A stretch of DNA of 64,000 nucleotides from a filamentous cyanobacterium ESFC-1 (lineage in GTDB: Bacteria > Cyanobacteriota > Cyanobacteriia > Cyanobacteriales > Spirulinaceae): the NCBI GenBank assembly GCA_000380225.1, contig KB904821.1, positions 1,540,830 through 1,604,829 on the forward strand, in the 5' to 3' direction. Positions 16,662 to 23,377 of this stretch are shown here, one piece after another. Both the position numbers and the translations under genes were made by a program. Each line of letters starts with the position of its first letter. Position 1 is the stretch's first letter. Under the pieces are notes generated by a model. The model was not told where the DNA came from and did not search any database. It saw nothing but the letters and a program-made list of their open reading frames with translations.

Positions 16662-18284
16662 CTATTCCGGCTGAATACCCGACCCCACAGGAGCAGTATT
16701 ATTCAGCTTCAACTTAGGATGGTCTTGCTGGACTTGCTGCAAATTCCACTCATTCTTAAACAGCAACACCGGACGCTCCCAAGCATCTTTGACCACCATC
16801 GTATTAAACAAGCGTCCCACTTCTTCGAGGACAGGCCAACCCCCAACCACCCAACGGGCTAGGTTATAAGGCAGCATATCCATGCGGGTTTCGACGTTGT
16901 ACTCGTTTTCGAGACGATATTGCACCACTTCAAACTGAAGCTGACCCACTGCGGCTAGAATGGGGTCTCGCTGGAAGTCGTCGGCGGAGTACATAATTTG
17001 TACAGCCCCTTCTTCGCGCAATTCGCTAATGCCTTTGTTGAATTGTTTAAATTTAGACGGGTTGGGGTTTTTGATAAAGGCGAATAATTCGGGAGAGAAG
17101 CAGGGAATCCCCTCATATTCGAGCTTTTTGCCCTGATATAAAGTATCGCCGATCGCGAATACCCCCGGATTGTTCAAGCCAATCACATCCCCAGGGTAAG
17201 CCACATCCACCGATTCTCGGTCTTGAGCAAAAAGTTTTTGGGGTCGAGACAAGCGCACATTTTTCCCCGTCCGCGCATGACTCACCACCATATCCTTCTC
17301 AAATTTTCCCGTACATACTCGCACAAAGGCCACGCGATCGCGATGTCGGGGGTCCATATTCGCTTGGAGTTTGAATACAAACCCCGTAAACTCAGGATAA
17401 GTCGGTTCGATTTCTCCCAGAGAAGACACGCGAGGTTCGGGTTTGAGGGCATATTCGAGGAAAGCATTTAAGAAAGGCTCAACCCCGAAGTTGGTCATCG
17501 CACTCCCAAAGAATACCGGAGTCATTTTGCCCTTATGGACTTTCTCTAAATCCAAGTCGGGACAAACTTCATCGAGGATTTCCAGTTCTTCTTTGAGTTG
17601 GTAATATAATTCTTGGTCGAGGAGTTCTTCAATGCGCGGGTCTCCAAGCTCGATCACCGTATCCAGGGCTTCTTGGGAACCGTGGGCTTGACGCTCAAAC
17701 AGATGAAACTGCTTTTGACGACGATCGTACACGCCTCGGAAGCGATCGCCAATGCCAATGGGCCAATTCACCGCAAAGGTTTCTAAACCCAATTCTTGCT
17801 CGATTTCGTCAATTAATTCTAAAGCTTCGCGACCGGGACGATCCAATTTATTAATAAATGTAAAAATCGGGAGCGATCGCAACTTACACACTTCAAACAG
17901 CTTGCGGGTTTGAGTTTCTAAACCCTTGGCCGCATCAATCAACATTACCGCATTATCCGCCGCGGCCAAAGTCCGATAGGTATCTTCGCTAAAATCTTGG
18001 TGACCGGGGGTATCGAGTAGGTTAATCTGATAATGATCGTAGAAAAATTGCAACACCGTTGAGGTAATCGAAATCCCCCGTTGTTGCTCCATTTCCATCC
18101 AGTCGGAGGTGGCTTTGCGTTGTGCGCGTCGGGCTTTGACCGCCCCCGCTTCGTGAATTGCACCCCCGTATAACAAGAGTTTTTCGGTAAGGGTGGTTTT
18201 CCCCGCGTCGGGGTGAGAAATAATCGCAAAGTTGCGACGAATTTCTACGGCTTCTTGGATTTCGGTTTCGGAGGCAACAGGCAT
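16662..18284 (-). CDS. prfC: Peptide chain release factor 3
   Basis: A 540-residue translational GTPase. G1 is [15 protein letters not shown] near residue 23, with [12 protein letters not shown] (switch I), G3 [13 protein letters not shown] and G4 [11 protein letters not shown]. Domain II and the C-terminal RF3_C region ([16 protein letters not shown]) follow. RF3 drives release of RF1/RF2 from the ribosome after termination. Its GTPase activation depends on the 23S sarcin-ricin loop and GTPase-associated centre. Length and all motifs are normal. It stands alone and reads away from the 18441 gene. Confidence 0.97.
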   Translation of the reverse strand: MPVASETEIQEAVEIRRNFAIISHPDAGKTTLTEKLLLYGGAIHEAGAVKARRAQRKATSDWMEMEQQRGISITSTVLQFFYDHYQINLLDTPGHQDFSEDTYRTLAAADNAVMLIDAAKGLETQTRKLFEVCKLRSLPIFTFINKLDRPGREALELIDEIEQELGLETFAVNWPIGIGDRFRGVYDRRQKQFHLFERQAHGSQEALDTVIELGDPRIEELLDQELYYQLKEELEILDEVCPDLDLEKVHKGKMTPVFFGSAMTNFGVEPFLNAFLEYALKPEPRVSSLGEIEPTYPEFTGFVFKLQANMDPRHRDRVAFVRVCTGKFEKDMVVSHARTGKNVRLSRPQKLFAQDRESVDVAYPGDVIGLNNPGVFAIGDTLYQGKKLEYEGIPCFSPELFAFIKNPNPSKFKQFNKGISELREEGAVQIMYSADDFQRDPILAAVGQLQFEVVQYRLENEYNVETRMDMLPYNLARWVVGGWPVLEEVGRLFNTMVVKDAWERPVLLFKNEWNLQQVQQDHPKLKLNNTAPVGSGIQPE

Positions 18285-18440
18285 TCTTTATAGCATTCTC
18301 AACGGTTCTCGTTATTCAATTATAAGCGGGACTTTTAGTTGTGATGTACGCAAGTTGTTAGATTTGATCGCAGCCGCAAATTTCAGGAAATCTCCTGCCT
18401 CAAACAGTAGTGAATACTAATACCCAATTGCTCAAACTCC

Positions 18441-19442
18441 ATGAACATCCTACCCCACATTCAAGAAAGCATAGCCGCAACACGCGATCGCGTCCAATCC
18501 CACCTCAGCAATACCGTTGAAGGCATCACCCAAAAAACCGATGAAATCTGCGAAAACACCCAAAAAACCGTCAAAAATGCCCAAGCGCAATCTCTCGCGG
18601 TTTTAGAAGAAACCATCACCACCGCCACCACCCACGGCGATAAAATTGCCACTGCCGCCACCAGTTTAGGAGTTTCCGGGCTAACCCTGGCAGAATCTTT
18701 AAAAACTTTACCCCAATCTGCCGCCGAATTAGCCCAAGCCATGCCGCGCATTGCCACTCGTCTCCAGTATGGGGCAGGATTGCGCCCAGGGGACGCTCCT
18801 CGCACTGAGGCAGACGTTATGGCACTTTTTAACAAAATTCCCGGAACCAGTAAATTAGAAGCCAGCGAAGCGCAAATTCGGGCGTTTCTGGCCGATAAAC
18901 ACGGCAGCCACATTATCCCCCACGCCCACGGCGGCAGCAACCACGCCGAGAATATTGTTTGGGAAGTCGGGGCAGATAATATCCGACGGGGGGCCAATAT
19001 TATGACCCCAGGAGAACAAATCCAGATTCGCTGCTTTAATGCCGTTGATTCGATTCTCACCAACTCTGGGACTTTGGCCAAACTCGGCATTACCGCCACA
19101 GGTACTGCTATTATTACTCAATCCGTCGTTACCGCGATCGCCTACTCCTTGGATTTATATCGCGGCGATATTACAGTAGAAGAATATCGCGATCGCATTC
19201 TCGATGCCGCCATTAGTTCTGGTATTGCCGCCCCGATTTTCTTTTTGATTCTGATTGCTGTTTTGGCACTTTTCCCAGAACTCACCGTCATTTTAGCCGC
19301 CCCTGGGGTCGTTCTCGGCCTCAATACCCTATTCGGCATTAGTATCGCCACCCCCCTGATTCAATCCTTGCTGCGTCACCTCGAAGCCGGAGGTTTCGAC
19401 GGCATATTACAGCCCAATCAAGTCCCCGCAGCCGACCGCTAA
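18441..19442 (+). CDS. Hypothetical protein with an HNH-like His motif and C-terminal membrane helices
   Basis: A 333-residue protein. The N-terminal 110 residues are helical and rich in Ala, Thr and Gln (possible coiled coil). Residues about 140-185 hold ASEAQIRAFLADKHGSHIIPHAHGGSNHAENIVWE-like sequence in which HIIPHAHGGSNHAENIVW resembles an HNH/His-Me finger core. The C-terminal third has two or three hydrophobic segments (FFLILIAVLALFPEL, VILAAPGVVLGLN). Related proteins occur in cyanobacteria with unknown function; nuclease activity is only a possibility. The next gene starts about 115 bases downstream in the same direction. Confidence 0.55.
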   Translation: MNILPHIQESIAATRDRVQSHLSNTVEGITQKTDEICENTQKTVKNAQAQSLAVLEETITTATTHGDKIATAATSLGVSGLTLAESLKTLPQSAAELAQAMPRIATRLQYGAGLRPGDAPRTEADVMALFNKIPGTSKLEASEAQIRAFLADKHGSHIIPHAHGGSNHAENIVWEVGADNIRRGANIMTPGEQIQIRCFNAVDSILTNSGTLAKLGITATGTAIITQSVVTAIAYSLDLYRGDITVEEYRDRILDAAISSGIAAPIFFLILIAVLALFPELTVILAAPGVVLGLNTLFGISIATPLIQSLLRHLEAGGFDGILQPNQVPAADR

Positions 19443-19558
19443 CCTGAGTCCTCTAGCCCCCAACTCTGTGAAGCGATTTTGTGATGGCGCGATCGCGTTT
19501 CAAATCTTTCAAACAGATGTCAAAATGTTACCCTAAACAAAAACGCAACTCAGCACCC

Positions 19559-20362
19559 ATGACGACAGAGACAGACCACGAACAAACGAAAGCAGAAAAC
19601 CCAACTCCTGAAGAAACGACCCCAGAAACCACCCCGGAATCTGTCCAAGAAGCGCCCGAAGAAGATAAACCCCTTTTTCAAGCCATTGGCATCATACCGG
19701 GTGAGGTCAATTTTGATGAGGAAGGATTGGCTTCCGTGAAAGTGGCAGACCAAACTTATCCCCTATTCTATACGCCTAGATTGCGTCGGGCTTTTCAAGC
19801 CTTAAAATTGGAAATCAAAAACACTGGAGAAACCACTCAGCGCTTAATCGTTTATCCCAAAGCCATTCACTTCCCGCAACGTAACAAAAACCACCAACTC
19901 GCCTTTCAGCTTGTCGGTTTCGAGAAAAAGCAACAAACCAGCAACATCTCAAACCAACTAGAGGACTTTGAATTTCAACTGTGTGGCTTGTGGCAATTTA
20001 TCCCCGTTTGTCGCGTTCCCGTAGTCTCGATTTTACGGAACTTCACCGACAATCGCCTAGACTATATCAAAAGCGCCGACCCCGTGCAGAAAGTCCGCTT
20101 TATGAAAGCCGCTCATCTGCCCCTACTGTGGAAAGATAGCCCCGTCAAGCCCTTTCGCTATAATCCCAAAGCGCAAAAAGACGAACAAGGCAGGCCCGCT
20201 TTTGTACAAGTCAAAGCCAGATTCTTACCCCAGAGAAACGTCTTTGGCTTTAGCTCCCTCTTAGCCCCACCTTCGGAAAAAGCACCGAAGTTCCTCAAAG
20301 CCTCCAAAGCTGACAAAGCCGCGGCCCAAAAAGAGAAGAAAATACCGAAAAAAGAACAATAA
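19559..20362 (+). CDS. Cyanobacterial conserved hypothetical protein with acidic N-terminus
   Basis: A 268-residue protein from the ATG at 19559; the in-frame extension from 19481 is basic and looks like intergenic sequence. The first 40 residues are acidic and low in complexity (ETTPETTPESVQEAPEEDK). The core, from LFQAIGIIPGEVNFDEEG to about residue 235, has beta-rich, soluble character with a conserved-looking FQLCGLWQFIPVCRVP. The C-terminus is a Lys-rich tail (SKADKAAAQKEKKIPKKEQ). No function is known to me. A strong terminator follows. Confidence 0.6.
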   Translation: MTTETDHEQTKAENPTPEETTPETTPESVQEAPEEDKPLFQAIGIIPGEVNFDEEGLASVKVADQTYPLFYTPRLRRAFQALKLEIKNTGETTQRLIVYPKAIHFPQRNKNHQLAFQLVGFEKKQQTSNISNQLEDFEFQLCGLWQFIPVCRVPVVSILRNFTDNRLDYIKSADPVQKVRFMKAAHLPLLWKDSPVKPFRYNPKAQKDEQGRPAFVQVKARFLPQRNVFGFSSLLAPPSEKAPKFLKASKADKAAAQKEKKIPKKEQ

Positions 20363-20386
20363 CGTCTCAACTCCAAACCCCAAGCA

Positions 20387-20417
20387 ACCCGGCTTTCCCG
20401 TAAAGTCGGGTTTTTTT
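20387..20417 (+). terminator. Rho-independent terminator
   Basis: AACCCGGCTT and AAGTCGGGTT pair into a 10-bp stem with a loop of about six bases, followed at once by a run of seven T. It ends transcription of the gene that stops at 20362 and separates it from the tRNA array. Confidence 0.85.
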
Positions 20418-20507
20418 GTGGGTCTATTTCTTGTAGTACATCCTTCCCGTCCCAATTTAGCCCCCGTACTACAGCCTCAAACCCCTATAGATTCCTATGG
20501 CGCGAGA

Positions 20508-20600
20508 ACCTCGGTTTCTGGCCAAAATCATAACTTTAATCTGTAAGCAGGTCAGAAACCGGGGTTCTGAATCCCCACTAATTCAAAGGATTTGAGATAA
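20508..20600. mobile_element. Palindromic repeat element, family B
   Basis: GAACCTCGGTTTCTGGCC and GGTCAGAAACCGGGGTTC form the stem; the loop holds AAAATCATAACTTTAATCTG, an inverted version of the 40272 copy. The tail TTCAAAGGATTTGAGATAA is the worn outer end. It lies just upstream of the tRNA array promoter. Confidence 0.65.
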
Positions 20601-20625
20601 CTTCAAAAAAATTTTGTCCAACCCC

Positions 20626-20655
20626 TTGACAGTTTATGTATTACACTTGTAGTAT
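20626..20655 (+). promoter_or_regulatory. Promoter with CopY/BlaI-like operator before the tRNA array
   Basis: TTGACA at 20626-20631, an 18-base spacer and TAGTAT at 20650-20655 form a sigma-70-type promoter. Inside the spacer and touching the -10 box is TACACTTGTA (20642-20651), which fits TACA-N2-TGTA, the operator core of CopY/BlaI/MecI repressors. GTATTACACT at 20638-20647 recurs as a perfect inverted copy AGTGTAATAC at 20727-20736. This suggests regulated transcription of the array; no such repressor gene is seen here. Confidence 0.5.
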
Positions 20656-20753
20656 TGTAAATGTAGCACGAAGGCAAAAGGCACAACGCCCCAAGCCACA
20701 AGCTATCCGAACCTTGACAACTTAATAGTGTAATACATTTTTTCATGACCTAA

Positions 20754-20806
20754 GTTATTGACAAGATTAATTGCCCCAAAACCCGTAATTAATCTGTGGC
20801 AATAAC
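20754..20806 (+). promoter_or_regulatory. Structured leader hairpin before the first tRNA
   Basis: GTTATTG (20754-20760) pairs with CAATAAC (20800-20806), and AGATTAATT (20764-20772) pairs with AATTAATCT (20787-20795), around a 14-base loop. The two perfect stems total 16 bp with a small internal loop. It ends 31 bases before tRNA-Asp and lacks a T run, so a processing or attenuation element is likelier than a terminator. Confidence 0.55.
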
Positions 20807-20837
20807 CCACGCAGATATCATAACTGCTGCTTTTTTT

Positions 20838-20910
20838 GGGGTTGTAACTCAGTGGTGAGAGTGCCTGTCTGTCGAACAGGAAGTCGCGGGTTCAAATCCC
20901 GTCAGCCCCG
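20838..20910 (+). tRNA. tRNA-Asp(GTC)
   Basis: First gene of the array. Acceptor GGGGTTG/CAGCCCC, anticodon stem CCTGT/ACAGG with loop CTGTCGA and canonical T loop TTCAAAT. Discriminator G as expected for Asp. CCA not encoded. Confidence 0.93.
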
Positions 20911-20937
20911 CTCAAGCCGCAGTTAGAGATATCATCC

Positions 20938-21011
20938 GCATCGGTAGCCAAGAGGTTGAAGGCGGGAGCCTGCAAAGCTCTTATTCGTGGGTTCGACTCC
21001 CACCCGATGCT
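20938..21011 (+). tRNA. tRNA-Cys(GCA)
   Basis: Acceptor GCATCGG/CCGATGC, anticodon stem GGAGC/GCTCT with loop CTGCAAA, T stem GTGGG/CCCAC. Discriminator T, the usual Cys identity base. Confidence 0.92.
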
Positions 21012-21016
21012 TGCGT

Positions 21017-21088
21017 TGCAGCGTAGCACAACGGCAGTGCGCCTGGCTCATAACCAGGAAAGTGTGGGTTCAACTCCCATCGCTGCAA
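21017..21088 (+). tRNA. tRNA-Met(CAT)
   Basis: Acceptor TGCAGCG/CGCTGCA, so it begins with U1-A72. Anticodon stem CCTGG/CCAGG with loop CTCATAA; T loop TTCAACT. No initiator-type GGG/CCC pairs in the anticodon stem, so elongator Met is likely; Ile(CAT, lysidine) is the alternative. Confidence 0.85.
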
Positions 21089-21094
21089 CCAACT

Positions 21095-21166
21095 GTGGGG
21101 ATGGTGTAATGGCTAACATTTCGGTCTCCAAAACCGACGCTCTGGGTTCAAATCCCAGTCCCCGCG
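21095..21166 (+). tRNA. tRNA-Trp(CCA)
   Basis: Acceptor GTGGGGA/TCCCCGC with one G-U pair, anticodon stem TCGGT/ACCGA with loop CTCCAAA, T stem CTGGG/CCCAG. Discriminator G, normal for Trp. Six bases separate it from tRNA-Met. Confidence 0.9.
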
Positions 21167-21199
21167 TTCCGCCGTATCCCAACCCGCGAAGCTTACAAA

Positions 21200-21250
21200 C
21201 GGTTATCAAACGGCAACGTTTGAGTAGGTTCGATTCCTACCGCCTCCGCC
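21200..21250 (+). pseudogene. tRNA-Ser 3' half (class II variable arm, T arm, acceptor 3' strand)
   Basis: The stretch contains a perfect 7-bp hairpin TCAAACG-GCAA-CGTTTGA like the long variable arm of a tRNA-Ser, then T arm GTAGG-TTCGATT-CCTAC, then CGCCTCC-G-CCA as acceptor strand with an encoded CCA. No matching D arm, anticodon arm or 5' acceptor strand precedes it. GGAGGTG, able to pair with CGCCTCC, lies 9 bases downstream at 21257. It is either a broken gene or a rearranged (permuted) one. Confidence 0.6.
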
Positions 21251-21306
21251 AACCTTGGAGGTGGTTAAAAAAACAGCTTCTCATCCTTATATGGTGGATT
21301 CTCCCT

Positions 21307-21380
21307 GGTGCCGTAGGCAAATTGGTTAAGCCGCTTGACTTTCAATCAGGTGAATGCGGGTTCAAACCCCGTCGGCACTT
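21307..21380 (+). tRNA. tRNA-Glu(TTC)
   Basis: Acceptor GGTGCCG/CGGCACT (first pair G-U), anticodon stem CTTGA/TCAGG with loop CTTTCAA, T stem GCGGG/CCCGT. Discriminator T rather than the usual G or A. It is far from the ordinary cyanobacterial tRNA-Glu in acceptor sequence. Confidence 0.88.
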
Positions 21381-21415
21381 TTTCAGTCATCAGGGATTAA
21401 CGTATTACAAACTTT

Positions 21416-21497
21416 GGGTTGGTATCCAAATTGGGAACGGAACCTGACTGTAAATCAGGTGCCATCGGCTTTGGGGGTTCGAGTCCCTCCCAACCCA
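21416..21497 (+). tRNA. tRNA-Tyr(GTA)
   Basis: Acceptor GGGTTGG/CCAACCC, anticodon stem CCTGA/TCAGG with loop CTGTAAA, long variable arm as expected of class II bacterial tRNA-Tyr, T loop TTCGAGT. Discriminator A. Confidence 0.93.
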
Positions 21498-21502
21498 TGC
21501 GC

Positions 21503-21597
<95 letters not shown>

Positions 21598-21601
21598 TTT
21601 T

Positions 21602-21676
21602 GAGAGTGTGGTGTAACTGGACAACACATTAGTCTACGAAACTAAAGACTTGGGGGTTCAAGTCCCTCCACTCTCG
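21602..21676 (+). tRNA. tRNA-Arg(ACG)
   Basis: Acceptor GAGAGTG/CACTCTC, anticodon stem TTAGT/ACTAA with loop CTACGAA, T loop TTCAAGT. Discriminator G. A34 would need deamination to inosine. Confidence 0.92.
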
Positions 21677-21681
21677 CTTTT

Positions 21682-21755
21682 CCCCCGGTAGCTCAGTGGG
21701 TCAGAGCGCTGGTTTGAAGCACCAGAGGTCGTCAGTTCAATACTGACCTGGGGGA
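21682..21755 (+). tRNA. tRNA-Phe(GAA)
   Basis: Acceptor CCCCCGG/CTGGGGG, anticodon stem CTGGT/ACCAG with loop TTGAAGC, T stem GTCAG/CTGAC with loop TTCAATA. Discriminator A. Followed by 225 bases of heptamer-type repeats. Confidence 0.9.
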
Positions 21756-21979
21756 CTTTTCTTCAGTTGTCAGTCATCAGTAATCAGTCATCAGTTTTTT
21801 GGGCAGTCGGCAATCGGCAATCGGCAGTCGGGGAGGAGTCAAATTCTACCCCTCTAAAGACAGTCAGAAATTTGGCTGTTGGATGGACTCTCGAAAAATA
21901 GCTCAAAGCCTTACAGCTTAAACAAATTAGCAAATTACCACAACTGTTGACTGTTAACTGATAACTGATAACTGTGTTT
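21756..21979. repeat. Heptamer and short repeats inside the array
   Basis: CAGTCATCAGTAATCAGTCATC heptamers (split units of TGATGAC type), GGCAATCGGCAATCGGCAGTCGG triplets and, at the right end, AACTGATAACTGATAACTG. No tRNA or ORF is recognisable between them. The same TGATAACTGA units precede the tRNA genes at 22409, 22600 and 22857. Confidence 0.7.
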
Positions 21980-22051
21980 TGCCTTGTAGCTCAATGGTGG
22001 AGCAAGCGGCTGTTAACCGCGAGGTTGTGGGTTCGAGTCCCACCGAGGCAG
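21980..22051 (+). tRNA. tRNA-Asn(GTT)
   Basis: Acceptor TGCCTTG/CGAGGCA with one G-U pair, anticodon loop CTGTTAA on a stem with an A-G mismatch at its top, T stem GTGGG/CCCAC. Discriminator G. Confidence 0.9.
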
Positions 22052-22062
22052 TTTCTAATCTT

Positions 22063-22136
22063 TGCCGAGTAGACGAATTGGTAAAGTCGCCTGTCTCTGA
22101 AACAGGAAATTGTAGGTTCGACTCCTACCTCGGCAG
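22063..22136 (+). tRNA. tRNA-Gln(CTG)
   Basis: Acceptor TGCCGAG/CTCGGCA, anticodon stem CCTGT/ACAGG with loop CTCTGAA, T stem GTAGG/CCTAC. U1-A72 and discriminator G are Gln identity features. Confidence 0.92.
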
Positions 22137-22139
22137 TGA

Positions 22140-22213
22140 TGGGAAGTACGCAAACAGGTAAAGCGACCTGCCTTTGAAGCAGATGTTTGAAGGTTCGATT
22201 CCTTCCTTCCCAG
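22140..22213 (+). tRNA. tRNA-Gln(TTG)
   Basis: Acceptor TGGGAAG/CTTCCCA, anticodon loop CTTTGAA on stem CTGC/GCAG with a mismatched outer pair, T stem GAAGG/CCTTC. U1-A72 and G73 again fit Gln. Three bases from its neighbour. Confidence 0.9.
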
Positions 22214-22218
22214 TGTTT

Positions 22219-22294
22219 ACTCCTGTAGCCCAATTTGGTAGAGGCGGCTGAGTCAAAATCAGTTTATGTGTAGGTTCGATTCCTATCAGGAGTA
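22219..22294 (+). tRNA. tRNA-Leu(CAA), short variable loop
   Basis: 76 nt. Acceptor ACTCCTG/CAGGAGT, anticodon stem GCTGA/TCAGT with loop GTCAAAA, then only six variable bases (TTATGT) before T stem GTAGG/CCTAT. Bacterial tRNA-Leu normally carries a long variable arm; this one does not. Discriminator A, as needed for Leu. Confidence 0.85.
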
Positions 22295-22408
22295 TTGTCA
22301 GTGACCAGTGACCAGTTACCAATTGACTTTAGTTAGTCTTCGATTTCGATGTTTCAATTCACTCAAAACAGTTGATGACTGATTACTGTTTACTGATAAC
22401 TGAAAAAA

Positions 22409-22484
22409 GCTCCTGTGGCCCAATTGGCAGAGGCGGCAGATTTAAAATCTGTTCATCGTGTGGGTTCGACTCCCACCAGGAGTA
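22409..22484 (+). tRNA. tRNA-Leu(TAA), short variable loop
   Basis: 76 nt. Acceptor GCTCCTG/CAGGAGT (G-U first pair), anticodon stem GCAGA/TCTGT with loop TTTAAAA, seven variable bases (TCATCGT), T stem GTGGG/CCCAC, discriminator A. It lacks the class II arm and is similar to the Leu(CAA) gene at 22219. Confidence 0.87.
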
Positions 22485-22599
22485 TGTTCAATTACCAGTT
22501 ATCAATTATCAATTTTGGAAAGTTAATCTTTGCTGTTCATTCATCAATTAACTCAACAAAACTGACGACTGATTACTGTTAACTGATAACTGAAAATGA

Positions 22600-22673
22600 C
22601 CGGGTGTAGCGCAGTTTGGTAGCGCGTCTGCTTTGGGAGCAGAATGTCGCAGGTTCAAATCCTGCCACCCGGA
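22600..22673 (+). tRNA. tRNA-Pro(TGG)
   Basis: Acceptor CCGGGTG/CACCCGG, anticodon stem TCTGC/GCAGA with loop TTTGGGA, T stem GCAGG/CCTGC, discriminator A. All regular. Confidence 0.95.
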
Positions 22674-22679
22674 TTTTTT

Positions 22680-22752
22680 ACCCTTGTGACGGAACGGAAG
22701 ACGTACTGTACTCAGAATGCAGGTTTTGTGGGTTCGACTCCCACCAAGGGTA
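22680..22752 (+). tRNA. tRNA-Leu(CAG), short variable loop
   Basis: 73 nt. Acceptor ACCCTTG/CAAGGGT, anticodon stem CTGTA/TGCAG with loop CTCAGAA, five variable bases (GTTTT), T stem GTGGG/CCCAC, discriminator A. Third array tRNA-Leu without a long variable arm. Confidence 0.85.
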
Positions 22753-22856
22753 TATTCAATTACCAATTAACAATTACCAATGACCAATTAATACTTCGAC
22801 TTATTAACTGAACAAAAATTGATGACTGATGACTGTTAATTGATAACTGAAAGAAA

Positions 22857-22931
22857 GCCCCCGTAGCCCAATCGGAAGAGGCTCTCTTGCTAAGAACCTA
22901 GTGAGTGCTGGTTCGAGTCCAGTCGGGGGTA
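22857..22931 (+). tRNA. tRNA of uncertain identity (Ala TGC or Ser GCT)
   Basis: Acceptor GCCCCCG/CGGGGGT, D arm GCC/GGC and T arm GCTGG-TTCGAGT-CCAGT are clear. The anticodon arm is irregular: stem GCTCT/AGAAC with one C-A mismatch gives loop CTTGCTA (anticodon TGC, Ala); the alternative loop TTGCTAA would give GCT (Ser) with a worse stem. Possibly decaying. Confidence 0.6.
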
Positions 22932-22942
22932 TGGTCAAACAT

Positions 22943-23016
22943 GGCAGGGATGGAGCAAAAGTGGCTCACTAGCCTCATAAGCTAGAAATCAGTAAGTGCA
23001 ATTCTTACCCCTGCGA
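22943..23016 (+). tRNA. tRNA with CAT anticodon (Met or Ile2), aberrant T loop
   Basis: Acceptor GGCAGGG/CCCTGCG leaves a G-G mismatch at 1-72. Anticodon stem CTAGC/GCTAG with loop CTCATAA. The T loop is TGCAATT instead of TTC-type. CCA appears encoded at 23017-23019. The unpaired first position recalls initiators, but the three G-C pairs of initiator anticodon stems are missing. Confidence 0.75.
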
Positions 23017-23026
23017 CCAATTTTTG

Positions 23027-23098
23027 GCAGGTGTGATGTAAGCGGCAACATGAAGCTTTCGTAAGGCTTTCTTGCAGGTTCAAGTCCTGTCACCTGCT
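23027..23098 (+). tRNA. tRNA-Thr(CGT)
   Basis: Acceptor GCAGGTG/CACCTGC, anticodon stem AAGCT/GGCTT with loop TTCGTAA, T stem GCAGG/CCTGT, discriminator T. One of three Thr isoacceptors with the same compact D arm. Confidence 0.9.
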
Positions 23099-23103
23099 TG
23101 GGT

Positions 23104-23177
23104 GCAGATGTGGTGTGAATTGGTCAACATCGAGACGTGGTATGTCTTGGCTGCGGGTTCAAATCCTGCCATCTGCT
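23104..23177 (+). tRNA. tRNA-Thr(GGT)
   Basis: Acceptor GCAGATG/CATCTGC, anticodon stem GAGAC/GTCTT with loop GTGGTAT, T stem GCGGG/CCTGC with a G-U pair, discriminator T. Six bases from the preceding gene. Confidence 0.9.
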
Positions 23178-23185
23178 TTGATTTT

Positions 23186-23258
23186 GGGAATGTAGCTCAA
23201 TGGCTAGAGCATTCGGCTTTTAACCGATGGGTTGTAGGTTCGAGTCCTACCATTCCCA
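23186..23258 (+). tRNA. tRNA-Lys(TTT)
   Basis: Acceptor GGGAATG/CATTCCC, anticodon loop CTTTTAA on stem TCGG/CCGA with a mismatched outer pair, T stem GTAGG/CCTAC, discriminator A. Confidence 0.93.
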
Positions 23259-23263
23259 TGGTC

Positions 23264-23335
23264 GCAAGCGTGATGTAATGGGCAACATAAGGCTCTTGTA
23301 AAGCTTTTTTGCGAGTTCGAGTCTCGCCGCTTGCT
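23264..23335 (+). tRNA. tRNA-Thr(TGT)
   Basis: Acceptor GCAAGCG/CGCTTGC, anticodon stem AGGCT/AGCTT with loop CTTGTAA, T stem GCGAG/CTCGC, discriminator T. Last tRNA before the first protein genes of the array. Confidence 0.9.
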
Positions 23336-23377
23336 TGCTATTTTTATAATTGTAATTGTGGTGTTTTAAGAGGATGA

